Counted from the first letter of the stretch, positions 20,553 to 33,440 are shown. The stretch is DNA of 64,000 nt from Eunapius fragilis (GCA_963681505.1 OY811990.1:1952472-2016471), one strand, 5' to 3'. The notes: generated from the letters alone by a model not told the origin. Made by a program: numbers and translations.

Positions 20553-22388
20553 TTGCGCTCAATATAATATTGAGGAACAAACTTGCCGTTAGTAGCGTTA
20601 GCAGCAATAGCAGGAAAGAGCGCGGGGCACACTAGCCCGGTGTGGCAGAAATTTGTAGGCGAAGCAACTGCAAGCTATCTAAGTTCTCCTTCAATGCCGA
20701 ATACCTCGTAGTGAGATTGAAGCATCTCTTACATAAAAACCCAGATGAGTACTCTTTCGACGCATCGCTCTTTGCTCCTCCAGCATCGCAGACTAGATCA
20801 TATAGTAGGCCGCCTTCTGTCCTTGCAGTTTAGCACAGGGGGCAACGCATAATTAGCAGCAATCCATATTCTGAAGCGCGCGTGAATTGATTAATATGAG
20901 CTTAGCAAATCGTGTCGCTGTGACACCTATGACGTCACGCTTACGATGACATAACATCTATAATGCATCATCGAACGCCCACGCGGAACGCCTGGAGACC
21001 CTCTTTCCACGTAGCGGTGATGTAATCCACCTGCAGCTGTGGGAATCAGGGTCTGGTACGATTTTTGTGGGCGCGAGACAGAGCACTATATGAAATCCAA
21101 TAAGGAATACTTCTGTGGAGGATAGAACCGAATTATCAAATAGGAAGGCCTATTTTTAAAAGCATACAAAGTTGATTTATGAATCTGCTATATGTTTCTC
21201 AAAGGAATAGACAACAGAACTTTAATGTTTTGAATTTATAGACCGTGGAATATTGTGTTGAGCTTCTCAACTCATTGACCTCGCGTACTTAGAAAATAAG
21301 GCCCAGCAATTCAATGGAACCGAGGGAAAAAATCTCGTGGCATAATTAAAAATCTTGTCAAATGTGCTGCACTAACAATAATCTTAAGGGAGCTAAGCTG
21401 GGGAAAACATCTTTTACGCTTGTCTCCCATACTGTGTATAGAACGATTACGGAAGTATGCCGTGATTATGCAACCGCGAATTAATTCTTGACTCCCGTTG
21501 ACCGCTCATTTCTCCATATGTGAAACTATACTTTGCATTTGGAGTATGAAGTTTGAGGGTGGTACTTTTCTCTTGCAAATTTCAGGCTTCACTCATACGG
21601 CTCTCCAATGGGGCCTGCCTTGATGAATGTGTGTGTGATGGGAGGGGCCAACTTTGTGTATTATGCGATAAGTATTAGTCGTCACATGCCTATCTGCCCC
21701 CTACAGCAAAGTAGGGTGGGCATCAGTGATCATCGGTAGGAATGATAAAGGGGAAAGCCCAACAAAGACTGATGAGCCACTAAAATTATTTGGATTGTGC
21801 TATGTGCCATTGTGTTTACAATCTATGCAAGGCAGGACTACAGGATGTCATATATTGTCATTGCAAATAGTCAGGTATGCCAAAGAGTTATTATTATTTT
21901 ATATAGGAGAGGCATATCTAGATGATAGGGAGTTGCTTGTAGAGATGTACAGCAATTCTTACAGGTCCTGATATTTCTCCATAGGTATCAATACGCTATC
22001 CAAGCCAAAATATCCGCGAAACGCGTAAAAAGCACTTTTTTTTTGCTACAGCATAAAATGCGTGAAAAAAAATAAAACATTCATTACACTGGGTTATTAT
22101 ACTTTTCTATGTTCAGAAATAACTCGGGAACGCAGGCATGTAGACGAAATGTTTGGAGTAATCGAGAAAATTGGACTTTTGTACGTCTCCTCTAACCGTT
22201 TGTTGATAAACAATGCAACCAACACTGACGTGCGCACCACGTAAGAACTGAGATTGCGTATTAGGGACCAGATATCCACTCAGGACAGCCACATGCTTCC
22301 ATGATGCTGGTCTGGGATTTCGAGTATCTAGCGCTTGTACCATCTGGAACGTAAACAAACAATTATCGCTTGACCACATCCGATAATT

Positions 22389-22845
22389 ATGAAGTTTATT
22401 AAAGCTATGGCGACGGTATGGACCCCGCATCAGTGTAGGTGTTGTGGAGACGTTGTGTGGAACCACAGAAACCGCAGAGTACTGACTCGCGATGCTGCCC
22501 ACACCAATTGTTTGCTCCAACTAATTGGCAAAGAGTGGGCATATTTAGCTCCTGAGATTCGTGGAAATAAAGGGTTGGACAAAAGCTATATATGTTGTTT
22601 GTGCTACTTAACATCTCCTGCCAATGTTTGCAACCTATCAATGCTTCAGGACTCATAAAAACCAGCTGGTAACACTCCACGGGTTACAGAAGGATCTTCT
22701 TGAGCTTGACCAACGAATTGTATTGCCAGGCCTAGTACTGAATACTTCTTTACTTGGTCCATCATCAAAGAATTCAAAGTCGACACGCAAATCACAATTG
22801 AAGACCTTGTCTTTCCACGAAGGTGGTCGTAAACGTACGGTAACA
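22389..22845 (+). pseudogene. Cys-rich N-terminal domain plus coiled-coil remnant, copy 2
   Basis: The same reading frames and frameshift as 12047-12505, ending at the same MITE (22847-23025). That MITE carries an extra 11 bases relative to copy 1. Confidence 0.4.
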
Positions 22846-23604
22846 CACTGTGCAAAAAACGTAGTATACGATAGCGTATATTTTTGCGTACACTGTATAT
22901 TTTGCGTATACCATCAATATACCAAGGGTAGTGTATATTACGAATATCCACCTGGTATATTTTAAGAATCCACAGGTGACAATTATTCATTGCGCGTATT
23001 CTCGAAGTATTTAGAATACGCAAACCACAATGAATTTGCAAATTAGATAACTTACGTAAAAATAGAAATGACTTTGATATGACTCTTCAGATTATAAGTT
23101 TGAACCTCTCGATCAAGAATGTATGGCTGTATGTTTCCAATGTGATTTCGAACGTAGTTCATTATGGACATACAGTAGTGGTCAATAAAAACTTTATGGA
23201 TCGGATTCGTAGTCGGTATTAAAGGAATTAGTAGTTGCCAGCATGGGAACGCCTCTATAGACTTGGATCAAGAGGCAAATATCAAGAATCGTATGAATCA
23301 TATGAAGACTCGTAGCGCGAGTCGTAGGCAGTATGCTCGATATCCGCGTAGATATGAATTATCAACATTAACATTAAATTTCTTAATAACCCTCTAACTA
23401 TTTTGATGGTTTAAATTCGAATACCTATACCTTCAACTAAAAATTTACAAGGTATGTGATCAGTTAAAATAGGATAGTTTTGATGCCAGAATTATAAGCT
23501 GTAGTGGGACCACATGCGTGACAACGCAGGATCGTACATAGCCAGCCACTTGAAAGTGGCCGGGGTGTCGACATTGTTCTGTTTGGGACTCGACTTATAG
23601 CGAG

Positions 23605-24450
23605 CAGTGGCGGATCTACCATAGAGTTGGGGGGGGCGGCCGCCCCCCCCATCGATATAAAATGCCGCCCCCCTTCACACTACGACATACACATGAACAC
23701 TACGCATGTCACTGTGTTTCCACATCACGGTGATGTATGTAATCCACTAGCAGCTGTCGGGAATCGTGTCTACTACGGTTAAAATAGTTATTGTTATTTG
23801 TTAAATCTTTATTATGAATTATCAGATCGTGAATGATAATTGATAATAAAAGTCCCGACAAATTATAAACAATAATAAAATCATGCCTATTTAAAAAATA
23901 ATTAAGTTATATATAGCGTGCATGGATGCGTGAAAGGTTTATTTATGACGAGCCCCAGAGTTCCAGACCCAGTGTGACGTGGAAGGTAGGGGGACTGTGA
24001 GGGCCGCAATGGCGGCGGAAGGGGGGGCTGGGGGGTCTCTAGCCCCCCCCCCCCAATAATGGCAAAGGGGGGCTCAGCCCCTCCTAACCAAACAACAGTA
24101 TAATTGTTATTCTTCGCCTGCGAGATCGCTCGCATATATACCGTTATCAATTTATATAATGACATCCAGAGAAGTTTAGATCTGTCGCCATAGAAGACCG
24201 CTCGATGTAACGTCTTACCCCCCCCCTCCCCCCCCCCCCCCCCCGGCGGACGAAAGGAATATGGTGAACAAATGCCCCCATTGAAATTCATGAATTTAAT
24301 TATCCTCGCTTTTGGAAGCCCCCCCAATCATATATACCTTCCGCCGCCCCTGAGGGGGGGGGGGGGGGGGGGGCAAGATCGCGCTCCAAAATATGCCGCC
24401 CCTCCAATATAACCGCCCCCCCCATTGCCTTATTCCTGGATCCGCCACTG
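23605..24450. mobile_element. hAT-type MITE, complete, 8-bp TSD ATAGCGAG
   Basis: It starts CAGTGGCGGATCTACC and ends GGATCCGCCACTG, flanked by ATAGCGAG at 23597-23604 and 24451-24458. The 8-bp TSD and CAG-led TIR assign it to the hAT superfamily. It has no coding capacity. A second MITE (24007-24352) is nested inside. Confidence 0.85.
24007..24352. mobile_element. Nested hAT-type MITE (GGCGGCGGAAGG family)
   Basis: About 346 bp bounded by CAATGGCGGCGGAAGG and CCTTCCGCCGCCCCTG. Relatives are at about 13664 (truncated by the gap) and 14992-15350. No clean TSD is visible because the right flank is a G run. Confidence 0.7.
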
Positions 24451-24945
24451 ATAGCGAGCGGTGGATTCACAACTGGGCCAATGGTTGGGGGGGGGGGGGG
24501 GGGGGCGCTTCAGGTCCGAGTTATGGCAGCCTAGTACCTCACCCAGGAGCCGTCCATTTCTATATATAACTTGTAGTGGATGAGAGTGCGGGGTAGTCGT
24601 CGGGAGGGGGTCGTTCGACCGACCCGACCCCCCCCCCCCCCATCCCCATCCCCACCCCTCGCCCATCTCCTGGCTAGGTTTGGTGTATATGCTTCAAATT
24701 GGTCGAGTTGTCACCCCAATTGTCTCCTAAGAGTCATTTGACTCTGATGGGTGTGGCTATCTAAAGTGAGTGGTTTGCTTTTAATAATGCAATTTACAAC
24801 CTTTCATGTCTATCTGTGTAGATATGTGACACATGGTTTGGTGTATAAATTGGTCAGAGTTGTCACCCGGTCAAGTAGAGGTCATGTGAGTCTAATGGGG
24901 ATGTGACTGTCTGATGGTGACACTGATGGTATAGCTATCTCAATT

Positions 24946-25098
24946 ACAGCAAACCTTGCATCACATACACTTGAATGTGCAGACATGAAGGTTTGTCATT
25001 AGAAGCAAACCACTCACCTGAGTCAGGTGAGTGGTTTGCTTCTAGTGACAAACTTTCATGTCTGCACATTCAAGTGTATGTGATGCAAGGTTTGCTGT
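24946..25098. repeat. Long perfect-type hairpin
   Basis: ACAGCAAACCTTGCATCACA at 24946 and its reverse complement ending at 25098 bracket arms of about 75 bases with a very short loop near 25022 and only a few mismatches. It sits just before the 154-bp satellite. Two loose direct repeats (near 24690 and 24835, sharing AATTGGTC-GAGTTGTCACCC) lie upstream. Confidence 0.8.
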
Positions 25099-25162
25099 TT
25101 AAGCTCCCACCCCAATGGTAGGGGTCAAGTGACTGATGGGTATGAGTGGTTTGCTTCACGTT

Positions 25163-26418
25163 CACATTCAAAATGTGGAATTCAGCCATAAATTCAGAGC
25201 AGCATGTCACCACGACAGTCCACATTGCAGGGTGAAGGGAGTGACCCACCCCCAAGATGAGAGTGTGACCGGAAGTGGGCGTTACCGCCACGTGAGTCAT
25301 AGTGTCTCTGTTAAAATGTGAAATTGAGCCCTAAATTCTGTCACAATTCAGAGCAGCATGTCACCACGACCGTCCACATTTCAGGGTGAAGGGAGTGACC
25401 CACCCCCAAGATGAGACTGTGACCGGAAGTGGGCGTTACCGGCACGTGAGTCATAGTGTCTCTTTTAAAATGTGAAATTGAGCTCTAAATTCTGTCACAA
25501 TTCAGAGCAGCATGTCACCACGACAGTCCACATTGCAGGGTTAAGGGAGTGACCCACCCACAAGATGAGACTGTGACCGGAAGTGGGCGTTACCGCCACG
25601 TGAGTCATAGTGTCTCTGTTAAAATGTGAAATTGAACCCTAAATTCTGTCACAATTCAGAGCAGCAAGTCACTACGACAGTCCAAATTGCAGGGTGAAGA
25701 GAGTGAACCACCCCCAAGATGAGACTGTGACCGGAAGTGGGCGTTACCGCCACGTGAGTCATAGTGTCTCTGTTAAAATGCCCTAAATTCTGTCACAATT
25801 CAGAGCAGCATGTCACCACGACAGTCCACATTGCAGGGTTAAGGGAGTGACCCACCCACAAGATGAGACTGTGACCGGAAGTGGGCGTTACCGCCACGTG
25901 AGTCATAGTGTCTCTGTTAAAATGTGAAATTGAGCCCTAAATTCTGTCACAATTCAGAGCAGCAAGTCACTACGACAGTCCAAATTGCAGGGTGAAGGGA
26001 GTGAACCACCCCCAAGATGAGACTGTGACCGGAAGTGGGCGTTACCGCCACGTGAGTCATAGTGTCTCTGTTAAAATGTGAAATTGAGCCCTAAATTCTG
26101 TCACAATTCAGAGCAGCATGTCACCACGACAGTCCACATTGCAGGGTGAAGGGAGTGACCCACCCCCAAGATGAGACTGTGACCGGAAGTGGGCGTTACC
26201 GCCACGTAAGTCATAGTGTCTCTGTTAAAATGTGAAATTGAGCCCTAAATTCTGTCACAATTCAGAGCAGCATGTCACCACGACAGTCCACATTGCAGAG
26301 TGAAGGGAGTGACCCACCCCCAAGATGAGACTGTGACCGGAAGTGGGCGTTACCGCCACGTAAGTCATAGTGTCTCTGTTAAAATGTGAAATTGAGCCCT
26401 AAATTCTGTCTCAATTCA
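25163..26418. repeat. 154-bp satellite, eight units
   Basis: The marker GTGGGCGTTACC occurs at 25275, 25429, 25583, 25737, 25881, 26035, 26189 and 26343. The spacing is 154 bases, except for one 144-base step caused by a 10-base deletion. Units are highly similar. No persistent reading frame runs through them. It is an array of tandem repeats, not separate genes. Confidence 0.93.
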
Positions 26419-26419
26419 G

Positions 26420-27705
26420 GACATCATGGCTGGCTACTTTGGCAAGGAAGCTTTTGACATCACCACCACTATTGACACCAGACCATCATCATTGTACATC
26501 AGCACATGCGTGTATATATGTACATATTGATTAACACATGTGTAACTTTAGTATCGTGGTCATTACCATCATATGGTTCATGGACATTACGATGAGATTG
26601 TTACGACCTTCAACACTTAGAACAGCCTAATATAAAGATGTGAACACCTCAGTATAAACCTACAGTCCCTGAGAAAGACCAAAATGAGAGTTAATGGAAC
26701 CAATTATAAATATTAACATCCCAACCAATCATGTTTCAATGGCTATACCATGTAATAGGTATGTGTAAACATAGGGGAAACAGTTCTGAATGGCTTTCTA
26801 CATGGGTCATGATCATCACATGCAAAAGGAAAAGGGGCTCGTGATCGGGTACCCAGGATTAACACCTGAATGCCTGTTTAATATCCCAACAAAGCATGTT
26901 TCAATGCGTATACCATGTGATAAGTATGCATAAACATAGAAGCAGCAGTTCTGAATGACTTTCTACTTGGGTCATGATTATCACAGCTCTCTCACATAGC
27001 ACATATCGGATTGAATCATGTATAAAAATTAAGAACGCGCGTGCATTCATTTCGCGTGTATTGAATTATGAATTAATGCCGGTACAGTTAGAACAACACC
27101 TCAAGGTTTGCATCCTATATGATGCAGTTGTAAGATTCATAAACATAAAAAAACAATATTAATAGTAATAATATGCAATGCATGCACATTAATGTTTTGT
27201 TCAGTGCATGATTAATACCTATTAGCAGCTGATCATGCACAAGTATAGATGCATACAACATACACTTGTGGCTCTAGAACATGTGACGGTGCATAGAAAG
27301 AATTTTGAGGAGCTATGCATCTGATCGAACTTATATAGAGGGCTGTATTTGTTATTATGCCACGCTCCCACCTTGTGCCATAGATTATATACATATATCA
27401 TCATGGGAAAGCTGAGCTGCTCAATGTGGTTACGTGACACTGGAATACCCTTCACAACTTCGACCGGCTACCGAGCGTCTTACCAATCAGAACACAAATA
27501 GCACGATGCATGCTAATCTCATACTACAAAATAGTCTAGCAAACCCAGCTACGCGTTTCTTCAGAAGTGGATTACCGTGAATATTAGTGCACTTCACAAG
27601 CCCCACACATACGTGATACCATAGATAGTAAAACTATCTAGTGAATTGAAAGTTTGAAACGACATTTGTCATACATGTAGACTACGTTTATAAACTTATT
27701 AAATT
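26420..27705. other. No gene recognised
   Basis: AT-rich. A degenerate tandem pair (about 26700-26820 and 26870-26985, sharing CAGTTCTGAATG) is the only structure seen. Confidence 0.5.
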
Positions 27706-27718
27706 AATTACAAGTATG

Positions 27719-27905
27719 CTACACACCCAGGAAAGTTTTTTTTGTATCAAATATGTGCACATATATGTATCAAAACAATTCCCTCATATTTGGAACATCG
27801 ATCTTAGCAAGCAGACATATCAAATATGTGAAATTCATTCGCCGCACAATCAAATATGGCACAAATATGTGGTTCCCAATATGGCGGTACGGACCCACCT
27901 TCCCC
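27719..27905. mobile_element. MITE-like repeat, CTACACACCCAGG end (relative at 37551-37803)
   Basis: It begins CTACACACCCAGGAAAG and is rich in CAAATATGTG motifs on both strands, ending near CAATATGGCGGTACGG. The inverted relative at 37551-37803 ends CCTGGGTGTGTAG. No TSD was determined. Confidence 0.45.
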
Positions 27906-28399
27906 TATCCTTGCATGGCTTCGTGTTTCATAATTAACAAGAAATTTTTTTAAACATTTTTTTCCCTAGTACATGTACAGCAGCAATGCAAAGCAAGGAG
28001 ATATCTAGAGCAGCTCCACAAAGACTGGTGGTTCGGTGTTCCAGACTGCGTGCTATGTATAAATTAAAAAAACTTTTATTTTTATTTTTTTACATACACC
28101 GTAAATAGTACTTACAACACGGCTTGGGCTTGGACAGCTCGAGAAGAGAAACATCGGCATCCGGATCATATACGTGGATATAGCAACTAACTAACCTTAC
28201 GACTTTTGCTCAGAGTTGCAATTCTGTACGGGGGGGGGGGGGGGGAAAGAAGACAACCGCACGACAATTTCGGCAACTTACGAACAGATGGATCATTTAG
28301 GCACTGTCTGTTAAAATCCATTGCCATGCATGGATGAAGTCTGACAGTTCAAAATCAATGTCTTCAGAATCGTTCTACCCGCCAAAAAGACATTGGTTA

Positions 28400-28640
28400 T
28401 CTACGTACCGGGCTAGTCAGTTCAATATCTTCGTCTTCCGCTTTTCATCCACTAATCAGAATTTATCTGGTCTGACTCATCTAAAAAAGACGATCGATTA
28501 CTAGTACCGGGGGTATAAACGTACCGGCCAAGTCTATCGTTCTTCGTATTCCGCTTTTCTCTCTTCATCATAACTCATCTGGTTTGGCTCACCTAAAAAA
28601 AGGACGATCGCTTATCCACTTACCGGGCACTAAGAGCATC
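28400..28640. repeat. Tandem ~115-bp repeat
   Basis: Two imperfect units share GACGATCG, TACCGG, CTTCCGCTTTTC-like and TCATCTGGT blocks. CTTACCGG in each could be minus-strand splice donors. No coding assignment is possible. Confidence 0.4.
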
Positions 28641-28997
28641 CATGTCAACACCATCAATATGAATTTTATAAAATGCGCGACGTGTAATTGGAACAAACAA
28701 GACTTCTGCAGTATCCATGGCTTCGCCGCAACAAATGGATATAATACAACCATCAGCGCGATCTGCTTGTATCACTGGTATGTTTGTATTATGTCCTTTA
28801 AATATGCGTTAATCTTAAGATGCATCCTTAGGTCCACCGCGCGTATCCCGTCCATCTACGAGTGGTATTACAGGTACCTCTAGTAGTACCGGTAGTGTCG
28901 CCGCAGACTCTCGTAATGAAGAAAGTTCGGGGGCAGTGACACACAGGATAGAAGCAGTAGAAAAGCAAGTAGTTCATCTAAATGCTACTGTTCAGGA

Positions 28998-29527
28998 ATG
29001 CATAAGCTGTTGACCAAAATGGCACAGGAAACGTTTCGTATTGCAGGGAGTATGCATGAGGTAACTTATTGACCCATGATTGACGAATTTATATTATATC
29101 TTTTCGTATAGACACCCTTGAAGCTGGAACTAGCTAAAGCCTTTTGTTTGTCACTAAAACGTGAAATATCTGAAGAACAGCTGCAGGTAACAACTATAAA
29201 ATATTGCAATGTAATACATTTATAAAATGAATAGACCATTGTGAGAGGTGTTTTAAAAAACGAAGACAAAGATATAACAAAACACCAGTGTGCCATGACG
29301 TATGGGAGAGCCAGCTTCTCCAATTTTAGAGCTGAGGAAAGGAGAAAGGTCAACAGTTAATTATGCTACACATGCCGCATGAAATTATATAAATTTAATA
29401 TTACAAATAGGTCATTGGGAAAAAGCCATATGCTCTATTCAAGTTTCTCCCAACCGAAGAACTGGCTGAGAGAATAATGAAATCAATGAAGGCACCCAAA
29501 GATGTGAACACAGTGCAAAAAGTTAGT
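28998..29527 (+). CDS. Unrecognised small multi-exon gene
   Basis: Four exon-like blocks with GT-AG borders join in phase 0: 28998-29060 (from ATG 28998, ending SMHE), 29112-29186 (TPLKLELAKAFCLSLKREIS...), 29235-29348 (ending FSNFRAEERRK) and 29411-29527 (VIGKKPYALFKFLPTEELAE...). Introns are 48-62 bases. The 75- and 114-base middle exons are exact codon multiples. An upstream Ser/Thr-rich frame (about 28870-28999) could be an earlier exon in another frame. The last exon runs straight into a CACAGTGC-ended MITE at 29512, which may have truncated the gene. I do not recognise the protein; it may be a domain of a transposon or host factor. The third donor (AAG/GTCAAC) is weak. Confidence 0.45.
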
Positions 29528-29915
29528 TATACGATACTGTATATTTTTGCGTATATTGAAGAATACTCAAAATATACGCGTGTGTAGTATATTTTAAGTA
29601 TACGACGGCGTATATTCAAGAATACGCATGTGTTAATTACGTCACTGTTTATATAGGCACCGCACTGCAAAAGGTTAGTTTTACGATACTGTATATTTTT
29701 GCGTATATTTGAAGAATACCCTAAATATACACCTGAGTAGTATAAGCCTGCATATATTCAAGAATCCGCAAGTGTCGAATACGTCACTGTTTTTATAGGC
29801 ACCACAGTGCAAACGTTAGTTTTATCATTACCGTATATTTTTGCGAATACATGCACGCCGGAGTAGTATATTGTAATCCGCAAGCGTCACCGTTTATATA
29901 AGCACGTTTTCGATA
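29512..29915. mobile_element. CAC-GTG-ended MITE amplified as three tandem units
   Basis: Units begin near 29515, 29667 and 29810, each with GCAAA-GTTAGTT followed by ATACTGTATATTTTTGCG-type sequence and ending GTCACTGTTTATATAGGCAC-like. The period is about 150 bases. Members of the family elsewhere in the window are single. Confidence 0.65.
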
Positions 29916-29919
29916 CACC

Positions 29920-31990
29920 AGTGAGTATTTTTATATCGTACTACCAACCGTGCATATTCAAATTCTTGTGTGTATATACTTGTGGGAATTTTTCAAATCC
30001 TTTATACACGTTAATAACCTACACCGCCTTGCATGCGACAGTCAGCACATGTCAAAGACCGCGATTGATTTCATAATTGATTTAAAATCACTTGTAAAAT
30101 GATCGCATGATTGGCAGAACCGTATCTTATACGCAGGTGTGCTTTAAGCATCTATGAAATCAAAAATTGATTTTGACCCTGCGCATGCAGTATAAACGGA
30201 ACCCAACACGATGATTATTGACGATAACATACAGTGTATTTGCTGTGTGCCAAACGAAGGCCCCACTTTTCTTATCGGACCAGAAGCAGACAGCACCCCC
30301 CCCCCTCCCAATTTTTCTTATATCAGGCCTGACCTGATATCCTGAACGCCACTGATTCAGTGTGGAATTCGATCGCAAAATCGAAGTCTAATTATACAGA
30401 TCGATATAACTTACAAATTCCCTTCGCACACACTACATCCTATATATCTATATACACACTGCTTATATTGACCCTGTGTATTTGTATCTTTCAGCATGCA
30501 GGAGTGCTGCTCCTGGCCCTCGTGTTTTCGAACATAGAAGCTACCACTCACTGTAGCACTTGTCATCAGAAGTATTCGCAACCAACTTACTGTAAGGTAT
30601 TGTAAAGTGAATGTATCACTATGTTATGGATGACAAAGGAAGTATTTATAAACACAAGTTTGGCTCTACACTATATGGAGAATGGCTCTGGCATTTTCTC
30701 TTAAATTAAGCAAATGTGTTAGTCCTTGGAAGCTGGCAGTGGGCTCCTTCCCGATCATAGCAGTCTCAAACTGCTGGATATCCTAATGCAAAATTGGGGT
30801 CTTGGAAGGTCCGTATCCCTGAACATCACTGTTATTATGAGCTCACCACTAAATCCTACAAGTCGGAGCAATGGATGGTGCAGTCTTGATGCACTGGAGT
30901 GCAGGATAATCCAATGAAATGAGGCCTGGGATAGAGGTTTCTAATTATTAACCACTAGTGACTGCCAAACTCAAATGTATCTTTATTGCTAAATAGGATC
31001 GAATGCAAGAGCCATCCTCCAAAGAGTAATTATATCTGGTTATTTTATTTTCAAGGTGCATCGTGGTGGTACTCCTTTCACTTGCCTTACATGCATGGTT
31101 ATTGTTACCACATCCCTCTCCCTCTTGACCTTTGGTGCCAGCAACTATTAGCACATCAGCAGCATTACACTCCAACATAGAATACACAAACACAAACAAA
31201 AACCCATAACAGATTGTTCCACCTCTCCACCACCAGTAACCAGATCCTTGCAGCACGACAGCACTGTGTTCCACATAAGACCACACATACAACATTCGCA
31301 TATATAAGAGCAATGGGCATAAATAAAACCTAACTAACTCTATTTAGAACAGGTGAGCGCACCTGATCTCGGAAAGAACCCGTGGAAAAACCATCTGAAG
31401 GAAAAAACTGGCGCAAAAACCTTCCTAACTACACTGCTCATCATGCAAAGGTTACAATGGCTTCTTCTGGTCAGATCCACCATCATCCGTATATACTCTG
31501 GACACACCATCACAAGGTAAATTGCAAGACACAACGTGCACTTAGAATGCTGACTCAATAACACCTTCACTCCCTTATAAATCTGCTGCCATGTGTAGCC
31601 ACTAAATCTCACATTTAGGCAGGAGCTTATCTCCTGTCTTTCAACCGACTAGAACTATATGTGACGTGTATATATGCGTACCATGTGTGTATGTCTGTAT
31701 CTATGCCTGTGTGTTGACACTTGTTTGTGTATGTGCAAGTGTGTGTGTCTGTGTGTATGGACATCTGTTTGTGTGCATGTATATGTGTGTCTGGGTGTGG
31801 AGCAGTCTATAAATACATGCTAATTGTGTGTGAATGTGTGTATTTATGGACGTATAAATGTGTGTCATTACTATTTTTAATTTGTACCATTTCCATTCTT
31901 ACCATTCTGTTTAAAGGTTTTTGATGCCACTTCAAGAATGCTTGATCATCTTACTTGTAAGTTCTCTGTTATCGGTGTAATTTACATGAC
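29920..31990. other. Mostly no gene; one exon-like block and a hAT-type terminus
   Basis: A hAT-type end (reverse complement CAGTGGCGTTCAGG) lies at about 30338-30353. At 30495-30597 a clean frame (HAGVLLLALVFSNIEATTHC...) sits between a TTTCAG acceptor and a GTATTG donor, so it is a possible lone exon. 31675-31870 is a degenerate TG-rich tract whose frames are low complexity. Confidence 0.4.
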
Positions 31991-31999
31991 AACCGATTT

Positions 32000-32540
32000 T
32001 TAGTAAGTGCGCCAATTAGAGTATGCCAACATTAGCAATTGCACGTGATAGTAATTTTGGCGGGTTTCCGTGCAAGTGTGGCCTCGAAAGTGGAAAGGTA
32101 CGTGTCTTTTATCATTTGAAGGATCCGTTTGTGGTGTTGTAAACCAGCCCCTAAAGACAAGCCTAGTATACGGTAAGTACTTCTCAACCAATGTTGTGAG
32201 CAAGTGTCTGACTTTGAATAGCTTGTCATATCGCAATTTGTGCACTTTTTTGGTGGTCGATTCTGCTAAGGTAAGTGACGCAATGGCATTGCTGCTACCT
32301 TTATTTTGCTTTTCTGCAGCGTTTCGACTCGAACTGGTAAGTATGCCCTGAGGCGCTAAAACTTTTTTTTTTTTTTGCCTTAGGACGAGAACTCATGCAC
32401 GAGAACTCAAGCACGAGAACTCAAGCACGAGAACGCCAACGAGTCTATCCGAATTGGTAAGTATGGCAATATCAATTGGCGCCAAATGTTATTTTGTTCT
32501 CGTCTATCATCAGGTCACGTATGAAGTTAGTACGTGGGGA
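32000..32540 (+). other. Chain of micro-exon-like blocks with GTAAGT donors
   Basis: Strong donors GGTAAGTA occur after 32172, 32269, 32337 and 32455. Two are preceded by good acceptors: TTTTCTGCAG before a 17-base block ending at 32336, and TTGCCTTAG before 32383-32454. The latter contains three near-copies of ACGAGAACTCAAGC. Possibly an untranslated or rapidly evolving transcript; no protein is assigned. Confidence 0.3.
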
Positions 32541-32784
32541 CCGCTGTCTCAAGATTATGGTGTTTGTATCTGTTTGTAACTGTTGTTTTTGACGTTGTAT
32601 CACTTATATGTATGAAGAAAATTTTTATAGCCAACCAGAGGCAAGGGAAGGGGGAGGGGGAGTGCGGAAGGACCAGTTTACGGAAGATCAGAAACGAAAT
32701 ATACGATAGTGCACGGTTCAATAAAGCAGGTAACGTTAATGAAATTCAGAGGTTTGCTAGGATACCACAAACCACACGTGACTG

Positions 32785-32903
32785 ACTATATTGCAATATA
32801 CGCTCCTGCTTATATGGTTCTATAAGCAGGTGCTTATATTTTTTGCGTATATTCGAATATACGCTGTAGTATACAGTATCGTATAACACACTTTTTGCAC
32901 AGT
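32785..32903. mobile_element. CAC-GTG-ended MITE, single copy
   Basis: Palindromic AT-rich sequence (ATATGGTTCTATAAGCAGG centre) ending ACGATACTG-type repeats and TTTTTGCACAGTG. Same family as 12505-12675. Confidence 0.55.
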
Positions 32904-33032
32904 GGAAGTTGCATCATACTAAACATATTGCAATTCTTGTAAGTAATCTCATGTATAGCTCATGCAGGATCTGAATCTTTGGGGGTTTTTTTTTTTCCTT
33001 TTCTTTTTTTAATTGAAGTGTAATTTCATCAG

Positions 33033-33201
33033 ACATGGAGGTGATACTGCCAATTTATATGAGAAGTTTGGCTATGCGATGACAGAGATATTGACTGGAT
33101 GTCGATTATGGAGGCGGATAGCCACATCCCCACAGGTGCCAGTCAGCATGGCATTTCTGATGGTCTTGAGATCCAAAATCAAGACTACATAGCTGGCAAT
33201 T
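33033..33201 (+). other. Exon-like block, unassigned
   Basis: After a TTTCATCAG acceptor the frame reads HGGDTANLYEKFGYAMTEIL and on to a possible donor CAG/GTGCCA at 33139, or to a stop near 33190. No known domain is recognised. Confidence 0.25.
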
Positions 33202-33440
33202 AAGCACTGGGATGATGATCAATGAGCTGACCACAGCCTACATGCCTACATTACAATCTTGCAGTCTGATTTCACCTATCATTTTAGATTGTTGGACATT
33301 TTATTATTCACAATTCAAATTTTGCATACATACAACATGATCTCAAGCTACATGTATGAAGTGATTTTAATACATGTAAATGGCAAAACGAGCATGTTAA
33401 CATAGAAGAATGATTGGGATGCCTAACAATGAATACACAT

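Larger units (their letters stand above)
17477..24148. repeat. Segmental duplication, copy 2
   Basis: The near-identical counterpart of 6307-13800, lacking the 815-bp Mutator-like insertion. It extends beyond the point where copy 1 meets the gap and reveals the full nested MITE. Confidence 0.93.

Noticed and set aside
22113-22520. 135-codon minus-strand frame (also 11771-12178)
   Set aside because: It overlaps the Cys-rich plus-strand reading and changes register in the divergent copy at 51700-51900; no recognisable motif.
25163-26418. CRISPR-like array
   Set aside because: The whole 154-bp unit is conserved with no variable spacers, and the genome is eukaryotic. It is a satellite.
30948-31313. 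121-codon minus-strand frame
   Set aside because: No domain, low-quality composition and no splice or homology support.
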